Shown here in pieces: positions 45,233 through 55,821 of a stretch of 64,000 nucleotides of DNA. The position numbers were made by a program, and so were the translations under genes. The notes under the pieces were generated by a model. It saw only the letters and a program-made list of their open reading frames with translations. It was not told the origin of the DNA and made no database searches. Positions within the stretch are counted from its first letter, which is position 1. Every line of letters begins with the position of its first letter. The DNA comes from Azorinus chamasolen. Lineage: Eukaryota > Mollusca > Bivalvia > Cardiida > Solecurtidae. The stretch is from NCBI GenBank assembly GCA_963576725.1, contig OY755240.1, forward strand, positions 57,722,633 through 57,786,632. The letters are read 5' to 3'.

Positions 45233-46150
45233 TACTCTATGATTGCATACTCTTAAACTCAGATACTGGATGAGCTTACCAGACTCGTGTATTACTTTTT
45301 CCCTGTCGTGCCCTTAACAGCTTCCCTGCAGGTGCTCCGACTTCAGCAAAGTCATTGAGTACATATTTGTCTGTTGCCACAGTTATTATGCTATGTTTTA
45401 CATGTTGTCCTGTATTCACCGTCGTCTATGTTGTGGGAAAGTCCGACGGGGATACCTTTATTTACACTATTTGTAAAGCTAGGGTGACTTTGAGAAAAGT
45501 GTGAGGTTAGGACGTCCGTAAACCGGTTTAAACCCCAAGTGGTGTTTTCGCTACTGACCGTGCCAAGGCGGTACTCTCTTTGTCACCCTTCAATCTGTTT
45601 GCCTTACGTCTTTGTGCTTGTTATTTTGTTTATGTGTGGAGTGTTTGTCTTTAATTCTTGTGTTTCAGTTGATGTTTTCTGTGTTCATTTTGTGTGTGAG
45701 TGTGCGTTTGGGCGTGTGGTTGTGTGTGTGTCCTACCTATCGATGTTTTTGGCGGTGGCTGCATCTTGTATGTGGCTTGACTTTACTACCTTTCCATTTA
45801 CGTGGATATCACTATTGTTATTTAGTAAATGCATTAAAAAGAGCCGAGGTAGTTGCCATCAAACAACTTACGACAAAGTGATAACCAGTAAGTCTAACAT
45901 AAATAATATTGTGGTTATATTAGCAAAGATCTTGCAGAGTTGAATTTGGGGGCTCCTACGTGGCCATGTAATCAAGTTTTGTACTGTTAGCGTATCTGAA
46001 TACTTTTAAACATTCCTTAAACACTTTTGTGCAATAGGATTTCTCTACTGTGACATTTAAATGACAAAATGATCATGCTTAGTTGTGTTTGTATGTACTT
46101 ATATGTGTATGGGCCGGTGGCCTCTGATGCCAAAAAACCAACTTAAACTG
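45233..46150 (+). other. PLE 3' region with dispersed relatives
   Basis: The first ~550 bp include GTAAACCGGTTTAAACCCC and CTGACCGTGCCAAGGCGGTA, and recur at 34.1, 36.2 and 52.1-52.8 kb, so they are probably PLE 3' UTR or pseudo-LTR. If the TGA codons were recoded, a SECIS element should lie here. By eye I see only a weak candidate (ATGA..AA..TGA near 45240-45280) without convincing stem pairing. The T/G-rich frames at 45539-45943 follow the simple GTGT content and are not called. Confidence 0.5.
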
Positions 46151-46249
46151 AAACACTAAAACCTAACACACTTTAGAGGTAGTTTCTTACGTTTCCCTGT
46201 TCAATATTCATGTAAATATTTATAACATGCATATTTATTAGTTGAAGTT

Positions 46250-46385
46250 TTTAATGAAATACTTCGTTTTGAAAAAGCTGTAGAATCAGATTTATATTAT
46301 GTCAAAAGCAAACAGAGCAGATCCTGATCAGACTGCTCTATTTGCAAATCCGTGAAAATGCGTTTATCTGAAGGAAAGGGTTTAA
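46250..46385. repeat. TTAA-MITE fragment
   Basis: Right-hand part of the dispersed MITE: AAAGCAAACAGAGCAGATCC, TGATCAGACTGCTC and GAAGGAAAGGGTTTAATG. The left half is not recognisable. Confidence 0.55.
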
Positions 46386-46447
46386 TGTAGGGAGAAAGTA
46401 ATGCAACACAACCCTCCGTCATCCAAGACTAAAACCACCATCTGGCC

Positions 46448-46500
46448 TATAAAAAGAACAGATAAAGAGCTACATACAACAGTATCAGAGTTAACGATGA
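46448..46500 (+). promoter_or_regulatory. Possible TATA box and short first exon
   Basis: TATAAAAAG at 46448-46456 is followed ~40 bp later by ACGATGAAG|GTACGTTC, a start codon next to a donor-like site. A candidate acceptor ATTCTACAG|GGG is at about 46730 and a donor GAG|GTATGT at about 46802. Joining the two exons in phase gives an early stop, so I rate this low. A half copy of the TCTTTAGAATTGTC foldback lies just after. Confidence 0.15.
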
Positions 46501-46802
46501 AGGTACGTTCACAAATACTAATACCGTCATTTCCCTACCTATCCCTATATTGTGACCACTCTTTAGAATTGTCTCAAAGACATATAGGTTATGATGGATA
46601 AATAAAGGAGTTAGTCTTGAAAACGTTTAAATGTACGCATATTGTCTTGACCTCTGTGTAATGAATGATGTTCATAGATATATTTACTGTAGATGCGTCT
46701 AATGAACAGAACATAATCTTATTCTACAGGGGCAGAGAGATCACATTATGTCTTGGTACACAACGGGGAAATGATGGCTGCTATTGCGGACTTTGGCTAG
46801 AG

Positions 46803-47250
46803 GTATGTAAACGAAAACTATAGCAAAACAGTAAAGTTTATAATGTTAAGCTTTTCTACTTAATGGCAAACAATAAGAAATATAAAAACAAATCTACAAT
46901 ATCATGATAAAGGTGTAAAACTAACCCAGTTAGCTCTGCATAGACCATTTAAACACGTGTTCTTTGCCTTTAATTAAGAAGAAACTAATGAGTAATCGTT
47001 CTAGTATTTGTGTTTCCATAGCTACATATTTCACTGACTTCAGTCAAAATTGGAAGAATGGTATTGGCTAAGAGCTTGAGGTGCACATTAAATAGTAAGT
47101 TAAGGTTATAGATACTAGGGTAAATAAAGTGTAGTGCTTGTTAAGCAATGTGTTTCTGTGCTTTTATAAACACTTTAAGGCTTTGTAAATATAGTGCTCA
47201 GCTACTTGTAAGAGTCATTTATGTCAATGTTATTACCATTGATCTGGATT
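46803..47250. other. No gene recognised
   Basis: AT-rich unassigned DNA between the PLE 3' region and the RTE-like fragment. Confidence 0.4.
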
Positions 47251-47259
47251 TTTGTAGAT

Positions 47260-47640
47260 TTCTACTATCAATTTTTACTATATAGTTCCAAGAGTTTACA
47301 GTATTCAGCAAATGTATCTAAACATTGTTGCATTGCTTCCGCTGCATCCGTCTTTTGAACTGTATCGTCTGCATATAACAACAAATATGTTAGTAAATAT
47401 TGATCCATTTGCCCACCTATATTAACAGAAACACCTTTTTGTTGGAAGTGCATAATTTAGACAAATGTACCATAGTGCAAGAGATAAATTCTAGCCATGT
47501 CTGACACAGCTGAAGAAATGGTTATTACATCATTTAGAAATATACTTGATTTTATTTTGCCATACATGTTTGTGATAACTTTAAAGAATTTCCCACAATT
47601 TCTTTTTCAATAGTTTCTGGAGGGTTCTCGTGTGAACCAT
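47260..47640 (-). pseudogene. RTE-like reverse transcriptase fragment
   Basis: The minus strand reads KVITNMYGKIKSSIFLNDVI, then a degraded VRHG-stop-NLS (the family's VRQG..LSP), KGVSVNIGGQMDQYLLTYLL, and LLYADDTVQKTDAAEAMQQC followed by LDTFAEYCKLLEL. The YADD box is intact, but stops and lost segments lie on both sides. The YADDT.....L..LD....YC pattern fits RTE-type LINEs; related LINE clades cannot be excluded. Confidence 0.7.
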
Positions 47641-47818
47641 GTGCATCATCATTAACCAAAATCAAACAAATATCTGTAAAGTCGTGCATTTAAGGGTAAT
47701 ATTAACTCCAGCTTTGATTCCATCTTAAATTACTTTGGATTTTGCAATTTATCTTGTAGATATATGTATGAACATATGTATGAATATTAGCCCATTGAAT
47801 TTATCAAATTGTATGAAA

Positions 47819-49393
47819 CAAGAGATGTTTGTAAAACATGTATACCCCCCCCCCCCCGACCCCCTGACCTTTGATCTAGTGACCTCAACTACAGAGGTCA
47901 TCTAGCGGTCATGACTAATCACCACAGCAACTTTGAAGATCCTAAGCCAAACCACTGATCATTTATTGATCTGAAAACATTTCACAAGTTAAGGTCATGG
48001 TGACCTTGACCTTTGACCTAGTGACCTCAACAACTATAGGGGTCATCTAGTGGTCACGACCAACTACCACAGCAAGTTTGAAGGTCCCGAACCAAACCAT
48101 TGAGCAGTTATTATATGGAAACCATTTCATTAGTTAAGGTCATGACCTTGACCTTTGAACTAGTGACCTCAAAATAAATAGGGGTCATCTAGTTGTCATG
48201 ACCATTGACCAATCACCACAGCAAATTTGAAGATCCTAAGCCAAACCCTTGAGCAGTTATTGATCGTAAACCATTTCACCAGTTAAGGTCATGGTGACCT
48301 TGACCTTTGACCTAGTGACCTCAAAAACAACAGGGCTCATCTAGTTGTCATGACCAACCACCTAAGCAAATTTGAAGATCCTAAGCCAAACCCTTGAGCA
48401 GTTATTGATCAGAAACCATTTTACCAGTTAAGGTCATGGTGACCTTGACCTTTGACCTAGTGACCTCAAAACCAATATGGGTCATCCGGTTGTCATGGCA
48501 AACTACCGCAGCAAGTTAGAATATTCTAAGCCAAACCCTTGAGCAGTTATTGATCAGAAACCATTTTATCAGTTAAGGTCATGGTGACCTTGACCTTTGA
48601 CCTAGTGACCTCAAAAACAATAGGGGTCATCCAGTGGTCATGGCCAACCATCACAGCAAGTTTGAAGATTCTAAGCCAAACCCTTGAGCAGTTATTGATC
48701 AGAAACCATTTTACCAGTTTAGGTCATGGTGACCTTGACCTTTGACCTAGTGACCTCAAAAACAACAGGGCTCATCTAATTGTCATGACCATCAACCTAA
48801 GCAAATTTGAAGATCCTAAGTCAAACCCTTGAGCAGTTATTGATCAGAAACCATTTTATCAGTAAAGGTCATGGTGACCTTGACCTTGGACCTAGTGACC
48901 TCAAAAACAATTAGGGTCATCCAGTGGTCATGGCCAACTACCACAGCAAGTTTGAAGATTCTAAGCTAAACCCTTGAGCAGTTATTGATCAGAAACCATT
49001 TAACCAGTTAAGGTCATGGTGACCTTGACCTTTGACCTAGTGACCTCAAAAACACTAGGGGTCATCTAGTGGTCATGACCAACCACCACAGCAAGTTTGA
49101 AGATCCAAAGCCAAACCCTTGAGCAGTTATTGATCGGAAACTATTTCAACATTTTAGGTCATGGTGACCTTGACCTTTGACCTAGTGACCTCAAAAACAA
49201 TAGGGATCATCTACTTGTCATGACCAACCATCACAGCAAGTTTGAAGGTTCTATGCCAAGTCGTTTATTAGTTATCATTCGGAAACCATCGATCTACCGA
49301 CCGACCGACCGACCGACCGACCGACAGACCGACCGACCGACCGACCGACATGTGCAAAGCAATATACCCCCATTTTTTCAAAAGGGGGGTATA
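47819..49393 (+). mobile_element. Pearl-like element with ~145-bp cores bearing AGGTCA palindromes
   Basis: The head CAAGAGATGTTTGTAAAACAT forms a hairpin and is followed by GTATACCCCCC. The tail is (GACC)n at about 49295-49348, then ACCCCCATTTTTTCAAAAGG and GGTATA, mirroring the head. Cores carry AGGTCATGGTGACCT exactly at 47992, 48286, 48431, 48576, 48721, 48866, 49011 and 49156; the last seven are spaced 145 bp apart. Each is followed by TGACCTTTGACC. The core near 48137 has lost the 3-bp spacer. Open frames are by-products. Confidence 0.85.
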
Positions 49394-49859
49394 AAAATGT
49401 GATACGGATCAACAACCACCGTTTCGATAGGACTAATCAACTGTATGATAAGTCATTATAGATAAACAGTGAAACCCCTTCTAAATTGTTCACGTTATGA
49501 ATAAATATAAATATAGACTTTTAAAGTAGGCAAATTCTTAATGCAAGGCGGGAGTAATGACGAAACGTCTTACATGGGTTTTCTGCACAGCTTTCATCCT
49601 GCATTAAGCAGTTACTGGCCTTTAAGATCGTGAATTGGACATTTGTTTGGTTGTCGTATTGGAGAGCGTTTTGCATATTACAAATGGTGATTAGATAATA
49701 GTGCACAGTCAAAAATGAATCAAACCTTAGAGGTTTTGGTAACCATCAGTTCACATCTGTTCATTTCCAGACCTGGGTTTAAGTACATGGCAATGTAATT
49801 AATTAAATTACAATTACGTTCACAAAAAGTCAATTACCATTACAATTACAACTAGGAAT
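49394..49859. other. No gene recognised
   Basis: AT-rich unassigned DNA. A 63-codon minus-strand frame (49521-49712) has no recognisable domain. Confidence 0.4.
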
Positions 49860-50270
49860 TGTTTTTGATACAAAACAGATGTCTCCCCGAGCGTGTGGAC
49901 AAACTTTTCAAAAGTCCCATAACTCTGCAGAAAATCATCGAACCGGAATAGGAATATACTATGCCCAACTAGGAATGATGCTGATAAATCTTTTGAAGTT
50001 TCATTAAATTTCATGAAAATCCAATTAATTGTTTTGGAGAAACTGCGCGGACAAAATTTTCAATGTAAAAATTTCAAAACCCATAATGAAAATGAACAAA
50101 CCGTAACAGGAATAAGACATGCACAACTAGATGCTAATTAATCCTGTGAAATTTCATGAATATCCAATTAAATGATTTGGAGAAACACTGCAGACAAAAC
50201 TTACATGTAAAATGTCCTATAACTGCAGAGAATGGGGGCAATAACTCGAATATTATTAAAGCAAGAGTTA
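49860..50270. repeat. Core-repeat fragment, about three ~145-155-bp units
   Basis: TGTGGACAAAC / TGCGCGGACAAAA / TGCAGACAAAAC recur at about 49896, 50046 and 50190. AAAAGTCCCATAACTCTGCAG and AATGTCCTATAACTGCAG mark the following section. It is the interior of a pearl-like element without recognisable ends. Confidence 0.55.
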
Positions 50271-50329
50271 TGTAACACTTCATGCGTTCATGCTCTTTCC
50301 ATAAATGAAATGTTATTCCAATAGCATCA

Positions 50330-51900
50330 GTACTAATCTTAAACAACCTCGATGACAAATACAGTGATAACGTGCATGACAAACGAAACCATTTTTGATG
50401 AGTGCACCACACTGTATCCACCTATTGCTAGTGTATTCAAAGATTGATCTACAAACAGAGTAACTGTACAAAAGTAATAATGGGTACAACAAAAACGAGA
50501 TATCCGACGTCCTCCTTACGGTTCCGGATTTAAGAGGTGAATTTCATAGAGTACTAAACTTGTCGGCGTTCATGCAAAGAGGGCAGCGTAATTGACATCT
50601 GTAAAACGATTGACAATTCGACATGCATTATGTTGTAGTACTATTGGTTCTTATCACTTTTTAATAAGTTTTGTTAACATATTTGATGAACAAAGTGAGA
50701 AAATTGGTATTCCAATAATTTTACGAAGTTTGTAAATCACATCACAATAAAGTTCATGATGTGAAATACCGCGTCGCAGGTGTGCCTTGAAATTACATTT
50801 GTACTTGCAAACAAGTGAGAGATTTCGATAATAAAATTTAGAGAACGTTTTTCTTAGTTTATGGTATCTATATCCTTTTAAAAGCAGCTTTTCAGTTAAA
50901 ATCAGATTTCTACTGTTAAAATCGGCAACAGATAAACAAACTCTAGCAAAACGAATAAGTTAAGATATATAAACCTCGTAAGCATCTCCGTCAAGATGGG
51001 GGAAGTTCGCAATTAAAATAAAAATCATCTCTTTTGTCATATATTCTAGAAGAAATTGTTCCATTTTTAATTTTAAGGTCTATATTTAAGAAAGCAACAT
51101 AAGTGCTGGACGGATTAGCTTTAATCAATTTCAGTTCTTTTGGGTAAATTTTAGGAATCAGGACATCAAAAAATGGGTTATCTAAGTAACAAATATCATC
51201 CAAATATCGGGCAGTTTCATTGAAGGATTTTATATCATATTCTTGTAATTGTGGATTCAAACGTAACATGAAATATCTCCCATAGCAGTACAAAAACAAT
51301 TCGGCGACCAGTGGTGCACAATTCGTACCCACCTAATGGTATATAGCATTCGCATAACTTACACATATCTTATCCAGAAGAAAAGGTAAGTGATTCGCAA
51401 ACGTCTGAGCAAGTCCAATTTGTGTAATAGTTCATTTGCCCGTCAGTAAAGAAAGCTTTTTCAGCATTACATGCAAGACATCATGTGTTTTCTCGAGCAA
51501 ATACTTTCTAGATTAAGTAAATGTATCGTTAATTATATTATTAGGAAGGGTTGTGTACAAAGTAGAAGAAACGTATCTGGTTACAATGGATGGAAGACAC
51601 CTTTTTTCTTAAGTTTGTTCTTAAGTTCTTAAATACTTCTGAAGAGTCCTTAATAGACCAGATCAGATTTATTCCAGATTTAACCGCTGTCACAGTTGTA
51701 GTAATGTTTTTCTCCTTCGTGGGAGCCGAGAATCTTTGAAAGTATAAGAACTTTTCTAAGGGCTATCTGTCAGATGATTAGTAAAGAAAAATGCAATGAT
51801 GAAGTTTGATGAATTTTCCTCTTGATCCATCGTCCTTTGATTAGTAAGATGATTGAAATAAAATGACCCATGATATTTTTAAATTGAATCAATATAGTTA
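50330..51900 (-). mobile_element. Second Naiad-type PLE copy, RT part only
   Basis: Minus-strand order: FQRFSAPTK..AVKSGIN and LIWSIKDSSEVF (about 51650-51730), VSSTLYTTLPNNII, LPFLLDKICVSYANAIYH, the palm (50991-51332), then LDGDAYEVYIS, LIRFARVCLSVADFNSRN, LLLKGYRYHKLRKTFSKFY, RGISHHELYCDVIYKLRKII and VLQHNACRIVNRFTDVN, ending near 50560. About 230 bp of 3' sequence follows and resembles 34385-34510. The endonuclease half is missing. Stops, frameshifts and the change of the motif-A Asp (Y-V-S-S-T-L-Y where relatives have Y-D-F-S-T-L-Y) make it inactive. Confidence 0.75.
50991..51332 (-). pseudogene. PLE palm domain with intact YLDD
   Basis: The frame reads GTNCAPLVAELFLYCYGRYF, then FNETARYLDDICYLDNPFFD, IPKIYPKELKLIKANPSSTY, FLNIDLKIKNGTISSRIYDK and RDDFYF. 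The YLDD catalytic box is present, unlike the copy at 43.6 kb. The start is not a true initiation codon: a frameshift precedes the GTNC motif. Comparing the two copies shows that they are separate insertions. Confidence 0.8.
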
Positions 51901-52064
51901 TGTACTGTCAGTTTGAAGCCTAAATTCTACAGCTCCCTTGATGTCTGTCATTTTGAAGTGTAACTACTATAGCTTTCCGGTGGTCAGTTACATCCATATC
52001 TTTCTTAGGCATGTGACATTGAAGCCTAAACTCTACAGAGTCTCTGATGTATGTCACTTTGAGA
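51901..52064. repeat. ~60-70-bp minisatellite, left part
   Basis: Repeats of TGAAGCCTAAACTCTACAG with neighbouring CTGATGTCTGTCATTT-type sequence, about two and a half copies. The same minisatellite resumes at 52805 after a ~740-bp interruption. Confidence 0.65.
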
Positions 52065-52804
52065 CCTAACTTAAAGTCAGACTCGTGTATAACCCTTTCC
52101 TGTTGTGCCCTTAACGGATTCCTTGAGTACATATTTGATGGACCTTTCGCAGTAATTATGTTCAGTTTTACATAGTGTCATGGGTTAACCGTCTTTTTTG
52201 TTGTTGTAAAGACCGGCGGGGGTACCTTTATTTACACGTTGTGTTAATCTAGGGTAAATTGAGATAAGTGTGAGGTTAGGTCGTCCGTAAACCGGTTTAA
52301 ACCCCCAGTGGTGATTTTGCAACAGACAGTTCCACGGCGCTACTCTCTTTGTCACGCTTACTTTTGTTTGTCTCGCGACTCTGTGTTTGTGCCATTGTTC
52401 ATGTTTGTAATGACTATCTCTAGTACTTGTGTGTTTGTTAATATTTTGGGCGCCAATAAACCGGTTTAATCCCCCCTTGACTTTTGTCACTGACCGTTCC
52501 AAGGCGGTACTTCCATCTCCCCCCCCGTTCTATGTTTGTTTTGTCTTTGTGCGTCTCTTGATTTTTTTTATATAGTTATGTACATTTGCTGTTTCCTTGT
52601 GTTGCTGTTCGGGCGGTTGTTTGTTCTGTATGTGGTGTTTCCTGCACGACTCATACTTGAACTTTCTTCTTGTGTATGTGCGTGTTTGGGGTGTGTAGTT
52701 GTGTGTGTGTGACATGCTATCAATCGGTGTTTTGGTGGCGGTTGCGTCTTGTATGTAGCTTTACCTGCTTGACATTACTACATTTTTGTACATTTTTTAC
52801 ATAT
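52065..52804 (+). repeat. Tandem Naiad-type 3'-end fragments inserted in a minisatellite
   Basis: The first copy (52065-52440) matches 45280-45620: ACTCGTGTAT..CTTTTCC, CCTTTATTTACAC, AAGTGTGAGGTTAG, CCGTAAACCGGTTTAAACCC. A second partial copy follows (52450-52780: GGGCGCC..AAACCGGTTTAAT, CACTGACCGTTCCAAGGCGG). Two adjacent 3' fragments without ORF between them fit the tandem pseudo-LTR arrangement described for PLEs. The orientation is opposite to the PLE coding remnant at 50.3-51.9 kb, so they are separate events. Confidence 0.6.
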
Positions 52805-52950
52805 TCTATAGGTTCTCCGAAGCCTGTCAATTGAAGCATAACTTATATAGCTTCCCTGAGGTCAGTCATTTTGAAGCCTTATTTTTATAACTTTCTGAGG
52901 CCTGTCACTTTGAAGCCTAAATACTACAGTCTCCGTCATGTCTGACTACT
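52805..52950. repeat. ~60-70-bp minisatellite, right part
   Basis: Continues the 51901-52064 repeat: TGAAGCATAACTTATATAG, TGAAGCCTTATTTTTATAAC, TGAAGCCTAAATACTACAG. Together the two parts show one array opened by the 52065-52804 insertion. Confidence 0.65.
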
Positions 52951-52970
52951 TCGGGATCATTATGTCTTCC

Positions 52971-54670
52971 CCATTCTTGGGGAGACATATTGTTTTTGCC
53001 AGAGTTGTTTGTCTGTCTCTCCGTCTGTCCATCACGAATTTGTGTCGCGCGCTTCTCTGGAACCAGTAGGGCCAGAGTCACCAAATTTCACAGGAATGTT
53101 GAAAAGTATGAGTTGTAGTGCACCCGGGGTTTTGAATTGTCTCCCCTGTTAACTATTGAGTTATTGCCCCTGATGATTTAAAATCAGTTTTTTATGTCGT
53201 GCGTATCTCTGAAACCGCTAGGACAAGAGACGCCATACTTCACTGGAACTTTCACCAGCATGAGTTGTATACCTTGTTTTTGAATTGTCTACCCTTATAA
53301 TTTTTGAGTTATTGCCCCTGATATGAACACTATAATTTAGACAAACTTTGTATCGCGCGTATCTCTGAAACCAATAGGACTAGAGTCACCAAACGGCACA
53401 GGATCGTTGCGCACCTAGTGTGTTTGCATTGTCTCTCCTGTAAACTTTGGCGTTAATGCCCTTGATGACTTAAAATTAGATAAAATTTACTTAGTGTCGT
53501 GTATGTCTCTGAAACCACCAGGACTAAAGTCACTAAACTTCACAGGAATGTTGACCATCATAAGTTGTTGTGCACCTGCTCTTTTAGTCGTCCCCACCTG
53601 ATAATTATTAAGTTATTTCCCCTGATATGATTACTTACAATTGGACAAACTTTGTGTCATACATATCTTTAAAACCACTAGGGCTAGAGTCACAAAATTT
53701 CACAGGAATGTTGACCAGCATGAGTTGTTGTCACCTTGGATTTTTTAATTATCTCCCCCTAATAATTGTTGAGTAATTTTCCCTGATATGATAACTTAAA
53801 ATTAGAGAAAATGTGTGTCAGGCATATTTTTAAAACCACTAAGGCTAGAGTCAGGAATGTTGACCAGCATGAGTTGAATTGTGCACTGGATTATTTAATT
53901 GTATCCCCCTGTTAACTTTGGAATCACCGCCCCTGATGGCTTAAAATTAGACAAACTTTACCTAGTATCGTGCATATCTCTAAAAACACTAAGGCTAGAG
54001 TTACCAAACTTCACAGGTTTGCTGACCAGCATGAGTTGTTGTGCATCTGGGTTTTGAATTGTCTCCTACTGATAATTGTTGAATAATTTCCCATGATGTT
54101 ATTGCTTAGAATAAGATAAAATTCTGAAGGGAGGTGATCCCCCGAAATCAAAACTTGCAACACAAAAAGAGAAAATTGCAGACTCGGTTTTATTAAATCT
54201 GTTCATGAGCAGTAATTGAAAGTGCAACACTGCTCACGCCCCCTAGCACCGGCTTAAGCGATATTCAGTTTTCAGAACAAGAAGTGCTGAAATTCATGAT
54301 CTCGAAGGACCAGAAGGTATAACAACACTAAAAATGTGTTCTTTATGTGAACTTTATGCCATGCGTATCGTTAGAACCAGTAGTGATAGAATCACCAATC
54401 TTCACAGCAATGCTGGCCAGCATGTATTATTGTGCACCTGGTGTTTTTGAATTGTCTCCTCCTTATAATATTGCAGTTATTGACTGATGACTGACACTTA
54501 GACTAACTTTTAGCTCGCGTATCTCTGAAACCACTAGGGCTAGCGTCATCAAACTTCACAGGAATGTTGACCAACATGAGATGTTGCGCATCCGGGGGTT
54601 GAATTGTCTTCCCTGATAACATTGGAGTTATTGCCCCCGATTACTTAAAATTAGACACTGGTCCACTTTG
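52971..54670 (-). mobile_element. Pearl-like element, ~150-160-bp cores, reversed
   Basis: It begins with the palindrome TATGTCTTCCCC..GGGGAGACATA, then a TCTGTCTCTCCGTCTGTCC run, then about nine cores containing ATCTCTGAAACCACTAGG, TCACAGGAATGTTGACCAG and AGTTATTGCCCCTGAT. Core starts are near 53042, 53192, 53350, 53492, 53655, 53813, 53963, 54357 and 54510. The core order with the microsatellite first shows reverse orientation. A head hairpin is not evident at the right end. Cores are diverged, so it is older than the array at 44.2 kb. It is interrupted at 54118-54330. Confidence 0.7.
54118..54330. repeat. Interspersed GGTGATCC-terminus repeat, nested in the core array
   Basis: It has AATTCTGAAGGGAGGTGATCC, AAAGAGAAAATTGCAGACTC, GTGCAACACTGCTCACGCCC and TCTCGAAGGACCAGAAGG, then stops. 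It interrupts the core-repeat element and is therefore younger. A further ~40-bp piece (GTGCTAGAGGGCGTGAGTAG) lies at 54796-54836. Confidence 0.75.
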
Positions 54671-54991
54671 GAGTTACATACATTACACTTGTGCATTGGA
54701 AAGATGATTGGAGAGGAGGGAGAATCTAAATTTGTAACAAAAAAAACTCTAGTTAGTTTGATGTCATTAGTTTTTAGATTTGAGTACTGTTTAAACCGGT
54801 GCTAGAGGGCGTGAGTAGTGTTGCACCTTTAATTACTTACGTCTAATTAATGTTATTAATACGATAAGTTTAATTCCTCATAAATATTTATAAAGTAAAG
54901 CGTATATAGAGTTTTTACTGCACCTTTTGTTTAGCATGTGACTCTCTTGTATGTTACTCTTCTTGTGATACGTCTCAGTTATATATTTTAG
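54671..54991. other. Unassigned DNA before a candidate exon
   Basis: It holds the small repeat piece at 54796-54836 and otherwise AT-rich sequence leading into a splice-acceptor-like GTTATATATTTTAG. Confidence 0.4.
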
Positions 54992-55277
54992 CTGAACAAA
55001 CAAACTGAGTATCCGCCATGGAAGTTTCAAACAACCAACCTGATGAGGAAGTCCTTTACTGTGGGTAAGAACTTTGAAAGATCGTATCTAAATTCTCCCT
55101 TTCCAAACGTCTTCCACGTCGGTAGTGAAAATACACCACTTATATGGCCAGTGAATCTGCGAACACGAGAAAAAGACTGCCGCGCGTACATTAAGCCTTT
55201 AAATGCGGGAAACGAGTGTGTTGGAATTGCAAAATGTTTAGACCCAGATAAGATGGATTCTTTTTTTAAGAAATAAT
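54992..55277 (+). CDS. Candidate internal host exon, product unknown
   Basis: Bounded by an acceptor-like TATATTTTAG|CTG and a donor-like AAT|GTAAGTAT. One frame is open across almost all of it, reading LNKQTEYPPWKFQTTNLM, GKNFERSYLNSPFPNVFHV, PLIWPVNLRTREKDCRAYI and GNECVGIAKCLDPDKMDSFF. A TAA stop at 55274-55276 lies 2 nt before the donor, just after a run of seven T (55261-55267); one base fewer in that run would keep the frame open to the donor. The exon is free of repeats and has codon content unlike its surroundings. I do not recognise the protein. It could also be a terminal exon if the stop is genuine. Confidence 0.4.
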
Positions 55278-55821
55278 GTAAGTATGGATATTAATAATAT
55301 CTGTATCGACAAATCCACAGGGACAGTTTTGGTACTGGTAAAAATATATAATCGGATCAATATAATACCATAAGCAAACAGAGCAGATCAGGATCTTACA
55401 TGCGCAATCTAAGATTGGTCTACTCTGGTTTCAAATGCATTGAAATGGACAACTAAAGTCGATCAGAATGGATAATCTTAAAACGTGTCTCGTTTAGATC
55501 TAACCGCTTTGAATATGAAATGAAACAGTTATATTACTGCACACTAATTTAATTCAATTAATTAATTGAGGATTAATTAACAGTCGTACTGATCCATAAA
55601 ATCACCACTCCTTGTTTATATATTCTAGTGTATATGTATCAAACAGTGATAACTTTTTCAAAGCTTATCATCATGATTCAAACTGTTCATACTTTGACTA
55701 TACATTTGCAAAGAAAAGCGAGGACTTTAATTTAAAGAATTCAAGTAGAGAACTATCATTACAGACGAAAATTTACTTAGCGTGAACAGTGTTAACATAG
55801 AAATGTATGAATCGTATCCTA
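55278..55821. other. Non-coding; MITE remnant at about 55365-55447
   Basis: AAGCAAACAGAGCAGATCAGG and GGTCTACTCTGGTTTCAAATG are a diverged TTAA-MITE. The rest is AT-rich and unassigned. Confidence 0.45.

Noticed and set aside
45539..45943. 134-codon Cys/Val-rich frame
   Set aside because: It overlaps the non-coding PLE 3' region shared with other loci and depends on GTGT-rich DNA. It is not conserved as a frame in the related copies at 34.1, 36.2 and 52.1 kb.
55039..55080. CTGATGAGG followed by GAAA as a hammerhead ribozyme core
   Set aside because: The flanking sequence does not pair into the required stems. Naiad-type PLEs are reported to lack canonical hammerheads, and this block reads as an exon.
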